A stretch of DNA of 64,000 nt from Cyanobium sp. CZS48M (GCA_030373145.1 JAUCZK010000014.1:1-64000), one strand, 5' to 3'. Shown: positions 1 through 8,284, counted from the first letter of the stretch. Numbers and translations: made by a program. Notes: generated by a model not told the origin, from the letters alone.

Positions 1-38
1 TGACGAGATTGAGACTAGGTTGTTTGGATTAAGCCGTC

Positions 39-377
39 TTGATCAGAGCTTCCTTTAATGGCCGGCCCAATCTCTATCGCGATCAGCCCATCGCCATTAC
101 CCAGGGACAACGGATTCGCCTCTATCTGCTCAACATGGTGGAGTGGGATGGTCCGCTGACCTTTCATCTGCACGCCAACCTCTTCGAGCTGTTCAGAGGG
201 GGCTACTCCACCCGTGCCGATGAGATCACCGACGTGATCACGATGGGGATGGCTGAGCGCCACATCCTCGAGTTCAGCTACCGCGATCCGGGCCACTACA
301 TGTTTCATCCCCATCAGGATCAGATCGCCGAGCGGGGCTGCATGGGGCAGTTCCGCGTGGAAGCCAGAGGTCGGTAG
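39..377 (+). pseudogene. Multicopper oxidase, C-terminal cupredoxin domain only (5' interrupted)
   Basis: The 112 readable residues match the last cupredoxin domain of a multicopper oxidase. A copper-ligand segment TFHLHANLF is followed by GHYMFHPHQD and a terminal GCMGQF strand. A complete enzyme of this family has two or three such domains and several hundred residues. Here the frame is closed by a TAA at 30-32, and the other two plus-strand frames also hit stops within the first 60 bases. The open frame begins only at a weak TTG. A one-base slip near 50-58 could join an upstream frame to this one, but the window edge hides the rest. The domain assignment is secure; that the gene is broken is an inference. 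It lies upstream of a lipoprotein and an iron-type porin, which suggests a role in metal oxidation. Confidence 0.6.
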
Positions 378-462
378 CTTTGCTCACCCAGGCGGGTCAC
401 TTCTGGTCAGCTGCACCGCTGCCGCGGGGGCACGATGCGCTCCAGTCAACGACGAGAGTCCC

Positions 463-1227
463 GTGATTCCAAGGCGCCGCGCCATTCAGCTGTTTCTGGC
501 CGTGACCTCCACGGCCGCAGTCGCGGTGGCCTGCGGCCAGTCGCCAAGGCCCACCTCTCAGGGGGGCAGCGGAGAGGGCGGAGAGGGAGGCGAAGGGGGT
601 GAGGTGAGCGGTGAGGATCCCATCAGCTATGCCGCCGTGCTCAGTCTGATGAAAGGCCATCTGCTGGTGGCCCGAGAACTGATGGAACTGAAGGATTACC
701 CCGCGGCCGAGAAGCACATCGGCCATCCGGTGGAGGAGCTCTACGGAGATCTCGAGCCGGCGCTGAGCCAGTACGGCGCCCCCGGCTTCAAACAGCAGCT
801 CAACACCCTGCTGGATCTGATTCAGAGCGCGCCCACCTTGCCGCAGACCGAGGCTGCCTTCAGCGCCGCCGAGGAAGGCATCGACAGGGCCCTGGCGGCA
901 CTGCCGCAGGCCAAGCGCAGCGATCTGGCCTTCGTGGTGGCCGTGATCCGTCAATTGCTCGAGAGCGCCAGCAGCGAATACGCGGCCTCGATCACCGAGG
1001 GGTGCTTCGCTGAAACCATCGAATACCAAGACTCCCGCGGCTTTGTGCGCTACGCCGATCAGCTCCGACAAGGCATCGCCCCGGCACTGCAGGCCAGCGA
1101 TCCAGCCCTGAGCCGCCGGCTCAGCGGCGCCATGGCCGCTCTGTTGCCGGTATGGCCCACAACGATGCCCCCGGAGCAACCGATCAAGACCGCCCAGCAG
1201 GTGCAGGCCCTGATCCAGTCGATCTGA
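463..1227 (+). CDS. Predicted helical lipoprotein of unknown function
   Basis: GTG start giving 254 residues. The N-terminus has RRR, a hydrophobic stretch and a lipobox ending AVAC at about residue 24, so the protein should be lipid-anchored on the periplasmic side of a membrane. A flexible Gly/Glu linker (about residues 35-48) follows, then an all-alpha region with regular heptad-like leucines and a single later Cys. The overall form resembles periplasmic helical domains associated with FTR1/EfeO-type iron uptake, but I see no diagnostic metal motif and do not assign a function. It sits between a multicopper oxidase fragment and an iron-type porin, consistent with a periplasmic metal-handling role. 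Confidence 0.7.
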   Translation: MIPRRRAIQLFLAVTSTAAVAVACGQSPRPTSQGGSGEGGEGGEGGEVSGEDPISYAAVLSLMKGHLLVARELMELKDYPAAEKHIGHPVEELYGDLEPALSQYGAPGFKQQLNTLLDLIQSAPTLPQTEAAFSAAEEGIDRALAALPQAKRSDLAFVVAVIRQLLESASSEYAASITEGCFAETIEYQDSRGFVRYADQLRQGIAPALQASDPALSRRLSGAMAALLPVWPTTMPPEQPIKTAQQVQALIQSI

Positions 1228-1269
1228 GCAGGTCCAATCGATCGGAGCAGGCCCTTTCCAGCCGTACCA

Positions 1270-2937
1270 ATGAAACCCATGCAACAGAACGATTATCATT
1301 CCCGCTGTTGTCGTGCTGCCAACGTGCCCAGTTCAGTCGCACCCCTCTACTGGCTCCAGTGCTCTGTCCCCGCCGGTCCAGCCGTCGCCGCCATGCTGGG
1401 CCCGCTGCTGCTGCTGCTGAACCCAGTGGCCGGGGCCAGGGCCGCCGACTTCAATCTCGAAGCAATCCAGCGCTACACCGCTAGCTCCAGCCGTCAGGAC
1501 CAGGTCACCAGCATCAGCCAGTTCTCCGACGTGCAGCCCAGCGAGTGGGCTTACCAGGCACTCTCGAACCTGATCGAGCGCTACGGCTGCGTCGCTGGCT
1601 ATCCCGATGGCACCTTCCGTGGCAGGACACCCCTGAGCCGCTGGGAAGCCGCTGCCCTGCTCAACGCCTGCCTTGATCGGATCAGCGAAGCAACCGACGA
1701 GCTGCGCCGCCTGCTCAAGGAGTTCGAGAAGGAACTGGCGATCCTGCGTGGTCGGCTCGACAACCTCGAAGCCAAGGTCGGTGAACTGGAAGCGCACCAG
1801 TTCTCCACCACCACCAAGCTCAGCGGCCTGGCCACCTTCGTGGTGGGAGCCAATGCCTTCAACGGCACTGCACGGAATCAGCTCAACAGCGCGCAGGCCG
1901 AGGTGGGAGCCACCACCTTCTCCTACGACCTGCAACTCAGCCTCGACACCAGCTTCACGGGCAAGGATCTGCTGCGCACGATCCTGCGGGCTGGCAACTT
2001 CGGCGATTCGGCCTTTGGCGGCGCCGGTCCCACCGGCGGCCTCTCCGCCCTGGAAGTGGCCTTCCAGGAAGCGTCCGGTGCCGATTCACTCGGCATCGAC
2101 AAGCTCTATTACCAAACCCCGATCGGCGGCGGTTTCACAGCCACCGTCGGCGGACGCGTGGGCCAGGAAGACATGCTCGCGCTCTGGCCCAGCGTCTATC
2201 CCACCGACACCATTCTGAACGTGCTCACCCTCAACGGAGCACCCGCGGCCTACAACAAGAACCTTGGCCCCGGTGCCGGTCTGTGGTGGCAGAGCGGTGG
2301 CTTCAGTGTCAGTGGCAACTACGTGGCGGCCAACGGCAGCCTGGGTAATCCCAACGAAGGGGGCCTTGGCACCGCCGCCTCTGCAGGCACCGGCACGGTT
2401 CAGATCGGCTACGCCGGCGAGCAATGGGCCCTGGCCGCGATCTATTCCTCCATCCAGTCTGGAGTGGAGGTGCCCGGCGCCACAGCGTTCACGGCCTCGG
2501 CCTTCGGCAGCCCCGGCAGCCACACCCATGCCTTCGGCCTCAGTGGCTACTGGCAGCCAGCCGCCTCAGGCTGGTGGCCCTCGATCAGCGCTGGCTGGGG
2601 GATCAACAGCACCTCCAGCGATGGCCAGGCTGTGGACGGTGAACTGACCACCAGTCAGTCGTGGATGGTGGGTCTGCAGTGGAGCGATGTGCTGCTCAAG
2701 GGCAACGCCGCCGGCATGGCGGTCGGGCAGCCTGTGTTTGCAACGGCCCTGCAGGGTGGAGCAACGGCTCAGGATCAGAATGTCGTCTGGGAATGGTGGT
2801 ACAGATTCCAGGTCAGCGACTCGATTTCGATCACTCCGGCCCTGTTTTATCTCAGCCGGCCCCTCGGCCAAGGCACCCCATCAGGGGAGAGCTTCAGCCA
2901 GCTGGGAGGCCTGGTGAAGACCAGCTTCCAGTTCTGA
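1270..2937 (+). CDS. SLH-domain carbohydrate/iron-uptake type porin (OprB family)
   Basis: Outer-membrane beta-barrel porin of the cyanobacterial Som type. After a signal region ending ARA-ADFN there is one SLH domain (FSDVQPSEWAYQALSNLIE through YPDGTFRG), which in this family binds peptidoglycan-linked polymer. A short coiled coil (ELRRLLKEFEKELAILRGRL) follows, and then the Gly/aromatic-rich OprB barrel ending in the C-terminal aromatic residue (FQF) typical of barrel insertion. Total length of about 555 residues is normal. The start is uncertain: ATG 1270 gives an unusually long leader, and GTG 1324 or ATG 1393 would give more usual signal peptides. A Fur-like box lies at 1285-1303, which would be upstream of either later start. 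Porins of this group are commonly iron-regulated. Confidence 0.9.
   Translation: MKPMQQNDYHSRCCRAANVPSSVAPLYWLQCSVPAGPAVAAMLGPLLLLLNPVAGARAADFNLEAIQRYTASSSRQDQVTSISQFSDVQPSEWAYQALSNLIERYGCVAGYPDGTFRGRTPLSRWEAAALLNACLDRISEATDELRRLLKEFEKELAILRGRLDNLEAKVGELEAHQFSTTTKLSGLATFVVGANAFNGTARNQLNSAQAEVGATTFSYDLQLSLDTSFTGKDLLRTILRAGNFGDSAFGGAGPTGGLSALEVAFQEASGADSLGIDKLYYQTPIGGGFTATVGGRVGQEDMLALWPSVYPTDTILNVLTLNGAPAAYNKNLGPGAGLWWQSGGFSVSGNYVAANGSLGNPNEGGLGTAASAGTGTVQIGYAGEQWALAAIYSSIQSGVEVPGATAFTASAFGSPGSHTHAFGLSGYWQPAASGWWPSISAGWGINSTSSDGQAVDGELTTSQSWMVGLQWSDVLLKGNAAGMAVGQPVFATALQGGATAQDQNVVWEWWYRFQVSDSISITPALFYLSRPLGQGTPSGESFSQLGGLVKTSFQF
1285..1303 (-). promoter_or_regulatory. Fur-like iron box
   Basis: Read on the minus strand, the 19-mer GGGAATGATAATCGTTCTG matches the classical Fur consensus GATAATGATAATCATTATC at 14 of 19 positions, with an uninterrupted central run of ten matches. 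It is about 90 bp before ATG 1393 and just ahead of GTG 1324 of the porin. The annotated ATG 1270 would place it inside the coding sequence, so the box and that start are unlikely both to be right. Confidence 0.55.
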
Positions 2938-3004
2938 GCCAGGCGTCAGACTGCTGCCACACCCTCTGAGCCGCGGCGCTCCCCTGCGGCACCATTCCTT
3001 CTCC

Positions 3005-4177
3005 ATGACCACCACCGCCACCCCTGCCAGCTCGAGTCAGCCCTCCGCAGCCCCCCTGGTCGCCGGAATTGATCCGGCGGCCCCCTCCCTGCCGGTGACG
3101 ATCCTCACGGGCTTCCTCGGTGCCGGCAAAACCACTCTGCTCAACCACATCCTCAGCAACCAGAGCGGACTGAAGACCGCTGTGCTGGTCAATGAGTTCG
3201 GTGAAATCGGCATCGACAATGACCTGATCATCGCCACCGGCGAAGACATGGTGGAGCTCAGCAATGGCTGCATCTGCTGCTCGATCAACGGCGAGCTGCT
3301 GGAGGCGGTGGAGCGGATCCTCGAGCGCCCCGAACCCGTGGATTATCTGGTGGTGGAAACCACGGGCCTGGCTGATCCCCTGCCGGTGGCGATGACCTTC
3401 CTGGGCAGTGAGCTGCGCGACAGCACCCGCCTGGATTCGATCATCACCCTGATTGATGCCGAAAACTTCGAAGCCAGCAGCTTCGAGAGCGAGGTGGGCC
3501 GGGCGCAGGTGATCTACGGCGACATCCTGATGCTCAACAAGTGTGATCTGGTGCCGGAGCCCCAGCTGCTGCAACTGGAGAGCCTGCTGCGCAACCTCAA
3601 GCCCGACGCCCGCATCCTGCGCTCGGTCAAAGGAGATGTGGCCCTGCCGCTGCTGCTGAGCGTGGGTCTGTTCGAATCCGATCGGGTGGTGGCCACAGGC
3701 GACGCCACCCCTGAGCTCGACCACGGCGACTGTGACCACGACCATGGCCACTGCACCCACGACGACGGGCACGATCACGAGCACAGCCACGGGCACGACC
3801 ACAGCCACTCCCACGATCACGATCACGATCACTCCTCAGGTTCCGCCGAGCATCCGGCCGACCACCTTGCCATTGAGGGCTTCACCTCCCTCTCCTTCGC
3901 CAGCGAAGGGCCCTTCGCCCTGCGCAAGTTCCAGAACTTCCTCGACAATCAGCTGCCCACCGAGGTGTTCCGGGCCAAGGGCATCCTCTGGTTCAACGAG
4001 AGCGAACGCCGTCATGTCTTTCACCTGGCCGGCAAGCGCTTCTCCATCGACGACAGCGACTGGACTGGCGAGCGCAAGAACCAGCTGGTGCTGATCGGCA
4101 AGGATCTCGACCACCAGCGCCTGCGCCGCCAGCTTCAGGCCTGTGTGGCCAAGGACGCGGGCAAGGGATTCGCCTGA
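3005..4177 (+). CDS. CobW/COG0523 family GTP-dependent metal chaperone
   Basis: G3E-family P-loop GTPase of 390 residues. Walker A GFLGAGKTT lies at about residues 36-44. The family metal motif NGCICCSI follows at about 92-99, then the Walker B region and a guanine-specificity NKCD. A very His/Asp-rich loop (about residues 240-280, many HDH and HSH units) separates the GTPase domain from the CobW C-terminal domain. Such loops bind zinc or other divalent ions. Members insert or deliver Zn, Co or other metals; the sequence alone does not fix the metal. It follows the porin after a 67-bp gap on the same strand, so it is plausibly part of the same metal-homeostasis locus. Confidence 0.9.
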   Translation: MTTTATPASSSQPSAAPLVAGIDPAAPSLPVTILTGFLGAGKTTLLNHILSNQSGLKTAVLVNEFGEIGIDNDLIIATGEDMVELSNGCICCSINGELLEAVERILERPEPVDYLVVETTGLADPLPVAMTFLGSELRDSTRLDSIITLIDAENFEASSFESEVGRAQVIYGDILMLNKCDLVPEPQLLQLESLLRNLKPDARILRSVKGDVALPLLLSVGLFESDRVVATGDATPELDHGDCDHDHGHCTHDDGHDHEHSHGHDHSHSHDHDHDHSSGSAEHPADHLAIEGFTSLSFASEGPFALRKFQNFLDNQLPTEVFRAKGILWFNESERRHVFHLAGKRFSIDDSDWTGERKNQLVLIGKDLDHQRLRRQLQACVAKDAGKGFA

Positions 4178-4252
4178 GGCGGCCCGACCGCAGCATCGGG
4201 CACATCAAGGCCATGGAATCTGGCTAGGTTGTGCCATCTACGAGCCCGACCG

Positions 4253-4402
4253 ATGGCTGAACTGCTGCTTGTCTCCAGCGTTCTTGCGCTCTTCGGTCTG
4301 GCGTTCTGGCTCACCACCGACTCCGATGACGACAGCGGTGGCGGCGGCATGATGCAACCGGTTCTGGTGCCGGTGCGCATCAGCCGATCGAGCCGGCGCT
4401 GA
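4253..4402 (+). CDS. Small single-pass membrane peptide, 49 aa (missed by the ORF track)
   Basis: ATG to TGA, 49 residues. A hydrophobic N-terminal helix (LLLVSSVLALFGLAFWL) is followed by an acidic and glycine segment DSDDDSGGGG, and a basic end (RISRSSRR). The order of TM helix, acid/Gly linker and basic tail looks like a genuine membrane peptide and not random open frame. The stop is followed at once by a perfect GC stem-loop and then a second stem-loop. No family recognised. Confidence 0.6.
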   Translation: MAELLLVSSVLALFGLAFWLTTDSDDDSGGGGMMQPVLVPVRISRSSRR

Positions 4403-4411
4403 GAGCCGAAA

Positions 4412-4429
4412 CGCCGCGTTGGCGCGGCG
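4412..4429 (+). terminator. GC-rich stem-loop after the 49-aa ORF
   Basis: Perfect 7-bp inverted repeat CGCCGCG - TTGG - CGCGGCG ten bases after the small ORF stop. The following bases (CTCTTCAGC) are only mildly U-rich, so it may act as a transcript-end stabiliser together with the next hairpin. Confidence 0.5.
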
Positions 4430-4462
4430 CTCTTCAGCCCCAACCAATCCCAGAGCTCCACG

Positions 4463-4493
4463 CCACCGATGCCTTTGGCCATCGGTGGTTTAG
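4463..4493 (+). terminator. Stem-loop with short T tract
   Basis: Perfect 9-bp arms CCACCGATG (4463-4471) and CATCGGTGG (4480-4488) with an 8-base loop, followed by TTTA. It is a better terminator candidate than the preceding hairpin. It separates the metal-homeostasis genes from the Crp-type regulator. Confidence 0.6.
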
Positions 4494-4536
4494 GTCTGTC
4501 TGAGCCCAGACGGCCAAGCAGCCCGAGCTCGACTGA

Positions 4537-4740
4537 TTAACGCGGCTGATCCGGGGAATTGTCGATGCTGTCTGAAGCGGGGTCCCAAAGGGATTCGCAC
4601 GGCTCTACGTTTGCCCCACACCAGAAGGAAGCCTTCCAGGCCGGTTCGTTGCCAACCCGCCCTTTGTTCAGATTTCGGATGATTTCCCCTGCTGTGTTGA
4701 TGTCCAGAGATGCCTCCACCCATGCCTGGACCCTGTCCAT
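4537..4740 (-). CDS. Possible small acidic protein, 67 aa
   Basis: ATG start and 67 residues with a balanced, protein-like composition (MDRVQAWVEASLDINTAGEI at the N-terminus, then PAWKASFWCG and an acidic C-terminus). It fills most of the 307-bp gap 4403-4709, which otherwise holds only the two stem-loops. Its 5' end overlaps the start of the Crp-type gene by about 30 bp on the opposite strand, so one of the two starts may be shorter. No family recognised; it may be spurious. Confidence 0.35.
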   Translation of the reverse strand: MDRVQAWVEASLDINTAGEIIRNLNKGRVGNEPAWKASFWCGANVEPCESLWDPASDSIDNSPDQPR

Positions 4741-5387
4741 CGCTGCAACTCAAGCCCAACTCGGTGCTACCGGCTGGGATGGCCTGGTGCATCAGTGATG
4801 GCTATGTCCGCCAGGTCACCTGGAATGAAGACACCGAACTGATCACGCTGATGCTCTGGGGGCCCGGAGATCTCATCCTCGGTAGCCAGGCCACGTTCGA
4901 ATGCCGCAATGAAACCACCACAATCTCCCATGTCTCCCTTGAGGGCCATACGCCAACGGACTTGGAACGGCATGAAGCGCTCAAGCGCCAGATCAGCCGC
5001 TCGATGGAGATCATGCGCATCAGCCGGATTCGCAAGGCCGATGACCGCCTGCTGACCATGTTGCGCTGGCTGGCCGCCCAGTTCGGGCGGGTCAACAGTC
5101 TCGGCCACAGTCTCTCGCTGGAGGACATGAACCTGACCCATCAGGTGATTGCTGAGCTCACCGGCCTCACCCGTGTGACTGTGACCAAAAGTCTGAATAA
5201 GTTCAAGTCCCTCGCTCAGGCCATCCCGATGGCCCACGGAGATCTGCTGCTCCCCCACCGGGCGGACACCGATGGCTTCAGGCCATGCCGATCTGTGACC
5301 GAGAATTCACGGCATCGGCAAGGGCTTCCGCCCGGCTCATCTCCACATGATCGTGGGGCAGCAGGCTATACACCTTCAAACTCCTGA
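4710..5387 (+). CDS. Crp/Fnr-family transcriptional regulator (short sensor domain)
   Basis: The N-terminal part keeps the reduced cyclic-nucleotide-binding-like fold of small cyanobacterial Crp proteins (ITLMLWGPGDLI). The C-terminal part has a clear helix-turn-helix, with NLTHQVIAELTGLTRVTVTK at about residues 145-165, similar to the NtcA/Crp recognition helix. The sensor domain is shorter than in NtcA and lacks an obvious cAMP-binding arginine segment, so the ligand is unknown. After the usual DLLLP end the frame continues for about 45 low-quality residues into the 3' end of bicA, giving a 110-bp convergent overlap. That tail may be a by-product of a lost stop. Start at 4710 or 4722. Confidence 0.75.
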   Translation: MPPPMPGPCPSLQLKPNSVLPAGMAWCISDGYVRQVTWNEDTELITLMLWGPGDLILGSQATFECRNETTTISHVSLEGHTPTDLERHEALKRQISRSMEIMRISRIRKADDRLLTMLRWLAAQFGRVNSLGHSLSLEDMNLTHQVIAELTGLTRVTVTKSLNKFKSLAQAIPMAHGDLLLPHRADTDGFRPCRSVTENSRHRQGLPPGSSPHDRGAAGYTPSNS

Positions 5388-6978
5388 GACGCTTGAGGGT
5401 GCTGCCTTCAGCCCCCACCACATAAACATTGCGCTCCTTTTCCAGGGCTTCCTTGACGGCATTCTCCAGGGCCAGCGAGGCTGTCACACCCATGTGTGAG
5501 ACCTCACTGAGATCAAAGACGATCGACTCACACTCCTGAATGGCATTGTGCTCTCGAGAGATAGTCTTGGCCAGACCAAAGATCATCGGACCGATCAACT
5601 GGAACAGCAGCACCCTGCCACCGCCTTGATCCAGCAGAGCCTTCTCGTTCTCCGGCAGATTGAGATCGTCATCGGCGGTGCTGATCGCCTTCACCGACTT
5701 GGTCTCGAGTGTGCTCATCTTCTCGATCGTGAGAATGTTGGCCACAAAGATGCCCACCCCCACCGCCGCGATCAGATCCACCAGCACGGTGAGCAGGATC
5801 ACCCCGTACATGATCACCGCCCCCTTGATCGAGACGTGGTGGGCGCGGCGCAGGAAGCTCCAATCGATGATGTCGATGCCCACCTTGAGGGCAATGCCGG
5901 CCAGCACCGCCATCGGGATCGAGGCCGCCAGGCCCGAGGCCCCCAGAATCACCACCATCAGTACCAGGGCGCGGGTGATGCCGGAGAGGGCGGAGCGTGC
6001 TCCCGCCTGAATGTTCACCACCGTGCCCATGGTGGCGCCGGCACCGGCGATGCCACCGAACAGACCAGAGACGATATTGCCCAGACCCTGGCCGATCAGT
6101 TCCTTGTCGGAGTTGTGTTCGGTGCGGGTGATGCTGTCGGCCACCACAGCGGTGAGCAGGGCATCAATGCAACCCAGAAGACCCAGCACCAGGGCATCGA
6201 CCACCATCAGCTGGAACAGACCCGGCTCGAAGTGGGGCACCACCAGCTGGGGGAATCCGCTGGGGATTTCGCCGATGCGGCGGATGCCCTCCACCTCAGC
6301 GCCCTCGCCGCCATTGAGCAGGGTGAGCGAGAGCACGGTGCCGATCACCAGCGCCACCAACTGGGGAGGCGCAAAACGCTTCACCTGGGAGGGCGTGAAC
6401 CAGATGATCGCCACAGTCACCACCGCCAGGATCACCTCCGGCAGCCGAGCGGCGGCGATCAGCTGGGGCAGGGCCGTGAGCGTGCCCATCACTCCGCCCT
6501 TGGGAATGGCCTGTCCCAGGAAGGGCCCGAACTGAAGAATGATCAGGATGAAACCGATGCCGGACATGAAGCCCGAGATCACCGTGTAGGGCATCATCGT
6601 GATGTAGCGGCCCAGCTTCAGATAGCCGAAGACGATCTGAAAGACCCCCGCCATCATCACCACGGTGAAGGCCATGGCCATGCCCTGTTCAGGACTGGCG
6701 GCCTTCGCCGTCAGGCTGGCGATCACCGCTGTCATCACCACCGTCATCGGACCGGTGGGCTCCGAGATCAGGGTGGGAGTGCCGCCGAAGAGAGCGGCGA
6801 ACAGACCCACCAGCACCGCACCCCAGAGGCCCGAAACCGCCCCGGCACCGGAGGCCACGCCAAAGGCAAGGGCCATGGGCAGGGCCACCACCGCCGCCGT
6901 GAGACCGCCGAAGACATCACCTTTGATGTGTTGTGAACTGATCTGGTTCAACCAGCTCATGGGGCGGGCAACAGCCAC
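5278..6978 (-). CDS. bicA: BicA-type sodium-dependent bicarbonate transporter (SulP family)
   Basis: SulP-family permease of 566 residues, very close in sequence to characterised cyanobacterial BicA. Diagnostic stretches are GGLTAAVVALPMALAFGVAS, GGTPTLISEPTGPMTVV, MMPYTVISGFMSGIG and GCIDALLTAVVADS. The first about 430 residues form the membrane domain and residues about 445-560 are a cytoplasmic STAS domain (ECESIVFDLSEVSHMGVTAS). It brings HCO3- into the cell with Na+, for conversion to CO2 inside the carboxysome encoded 32 kb away. GTG 6978 has a weak GGGA upstream; ATG 6960 (MSWLNQ) is an alternative. It is divergent from a CaCA antiporter and convergent with a Crp-type regulator. Confidence 0.93.
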   Translation of the reverse strand: MAVARPMSWLNQISSQHIKGDVFGGLTAAVVALPMALAFGVASGAGAVSGLWGAVLVGLFAALFGGTPTLISEPTGPMTVVMTAVIASLTAKAASPEQGMAMAFTVVMMAGVFQIVFGYLKLGRYITMMPYTVISGFMSGIGFILIILQFGPFLGQAIPKGGVMGTLTALPQLIAAARLPEVILAVVTVAIIWFTPSQVKRFAPPQLVALVIGTVLSLTLLNGGEGAEVEGIRRIGEIPSGFPQLVVPHFEPGLFQLMVVDALVLGLLGCIDALLTAVVADSITRTEHNSDKELIGQGLGNIVSGLFGGIAGAGATMGTVVNIQAGARSALSGITRALVLMVVILGASGLAASIPMAVLAGIALKVGIDIIDWSFLRRAHHVSIKGAVIMYGVILLTVLVDLIAAVGVGIFVANILTIEKMSTLETKSVKAISTADDDLNLPENEKALLDQGGGRVLLFQLIGPMIFGLAKTISREHNAIQECESIVFDLSEVSHMGVTASLALENAVKEALEKERNVYVVGAEGSTLKRLRSLKVYSLLPHDHVEMSRAEALADAVNSRSQIGMA

Positions 6979-7201
6979 ACGGTCCCTGCAATTGATGGGG
7001 AGAACCTAAGAGGGAGGCGCGTCTCGGGTCTGGACCTGGCAGCTGATGGGCCCAGGTTGTGACAATCAATCCAGCCCGTGGCAAGGCTGACCGCCAGGGA
7101 CCTTGGTCTGATGCGGTGGAGGTGGTTGGCCCCTGGAGTCAGGGCCTGATTCGGCACGGTTGCAATCACAAGGCAGAATCTGTGTCCCTGGAGAGCCCAC
7201 C

Positions 7202-8284
7202 GTGCTGAGTGTGATTGAGGTGGTGGTGGGCATCCTGCTGCTCTTCGGAGGAGGCGAACTGTTCGTCCAGGGATCGGTGGCTCTGGCCCTGCTGCTGGGT
7301 GTTCCCCAGCTGGTGATCGGTCTCACCGTGGTGGCCCTGGGCACCAGCGCCCCCGAACTGTTCGTCAGCCTGATCTCCACGCTCAGGGGAGCCGATGACC
7401 TGGCGGTGGGCAACGTGGTGGGCAGCAACATCTTCAATGTGCTGGTGGTGCTGGGCATCAGCGCCGTGATCCTGCCGCTGAGGGTGCACAGCCGCCTGAT
7501 CCGCCGCGATGTGCCGGTGCTGCTGGCCGTGTCGATGGCCGTCTGGGGCATGGCCTCCGCAGGCCGGGTGACCTGGCAGGCCGGCCTGGCCCTGCTCACC
7601 GCCGTGGTGATCAACACCGTCTGGGAAACCCGCACGGCCCGCGAGGAAGGTGAATCCGGTGGCGATGAGATCGATCCATCCGACGCGGAAGGGGGCTACG
7701 GACCGGCCCTGATCCGGTTGGCGGCCGGCCTTGCCCTGCTGGTCTGGGGCTCGCAGATCCTGGTGAAGGGGGCCACCGCCATCGCCCTGAGCCTAGGGGT
7801 GAGTGAAACCCTGATCGGCCTCACGATCGTGGCGGCCGGCACCTCGATGCCTGAACTGGTCACATCGATCATGGCGGCCCTGAAGGGCAAGGCTGATCTC
7901 GCCATCGGCAACGTGGTGGGCAGCAACCTGCTCAACCAGTTGGTGATCCTTGGTGGCTGTGCCTTCATCTCAGGATCACGCGGCCTGAATGTCGACCCGG
8001 CCATGATCCAACGCGATCTGCCGATCATGGTGGCCACCACCCTGGCCCTGCTTCCCATCTTTTGGACGGGCGGGGTGATTTCCCGGAGAGAGGGGGTACT
8101 GCTTGTGGGCCTCTACGGGCTCTACCTGGTGGAGCAGATTCTTCCCCTCACCATTCCGGCCCTGGCCTCACCCCTGCGTTCCTTCACCCTGGTGGTGGTG
8201 CTTCCGGTGCTGGTGCTGCTGCTGGCGGTTCAGGTCTGGCGGCACTGGCGAGAGACCGCCGTTCAGATCAGAGCGGGAAATTGA
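7202..8284 (+). CDS. Calcium/sodium antiporter (CaCA family, YrbG-like)
   Basis: Integral membrane antiporter of 360 residues with the two inverted CaCA alpha repeats: GLTVVALGTSAPELFVS with GNVVGSNIFN in the first half, and GLTIVAAGTSMPELVTS with GNVVGSNLLN in the second. The acidic and serine/asparagine residues in those motifs form the ion-binding site in the family. I chose GTG 7202 because a GGAGAG lies about 8 bases upstream; the ORF track start at 7160 is a TTG with extra residues that look non-coding. Divergent from bicA across about 220 bp, it could help restore the Na+ gradient used for bicarbonate uptake (inference). Confidence 0.85.
   Translation: MLSVIEVVVGILLLFGGGELFVQGSVALALLLGVPQLVIGLTVVALGTSAPELFVSLISTLRGADDLAVGNVVGSNIFNVLVVLGISAVILPLRVHSRLIRRDVPVLLAVSMAVWGMASAGRVTWQAGLALLTAVVINTVWETRTAREEGESGGDEIDPSDAEGGYGPALIRLAAGLALLVWGSQILVKGATAIALSLGVSETLIGLTIVAAGTSMPELVTSIMAALKGKADLAIGNVVGSNLLNQLVILGGCAFISGSRGLNVDPAMIQRDLPIMVATTLALLPIFWTGGVISRREGVLLVGLYGLYLVEQILPLTIPALASPLRSFTLVVVLPVLVLLLAVQVWRHWRETAVQIRAGN

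Noticed and set aside
463-1227. Lipoprotein as a substrate-binding protein
   Set aside because: All-helical composition and no typical alpha/beta binding-protein motifs.
5548-6936. 462-residue plus-strand ORF inside bicA
   Set aside because: His/Gln/Asp-rich low-complexity translation of the antisense frame of a strongly conserved transporter; GC shadow.
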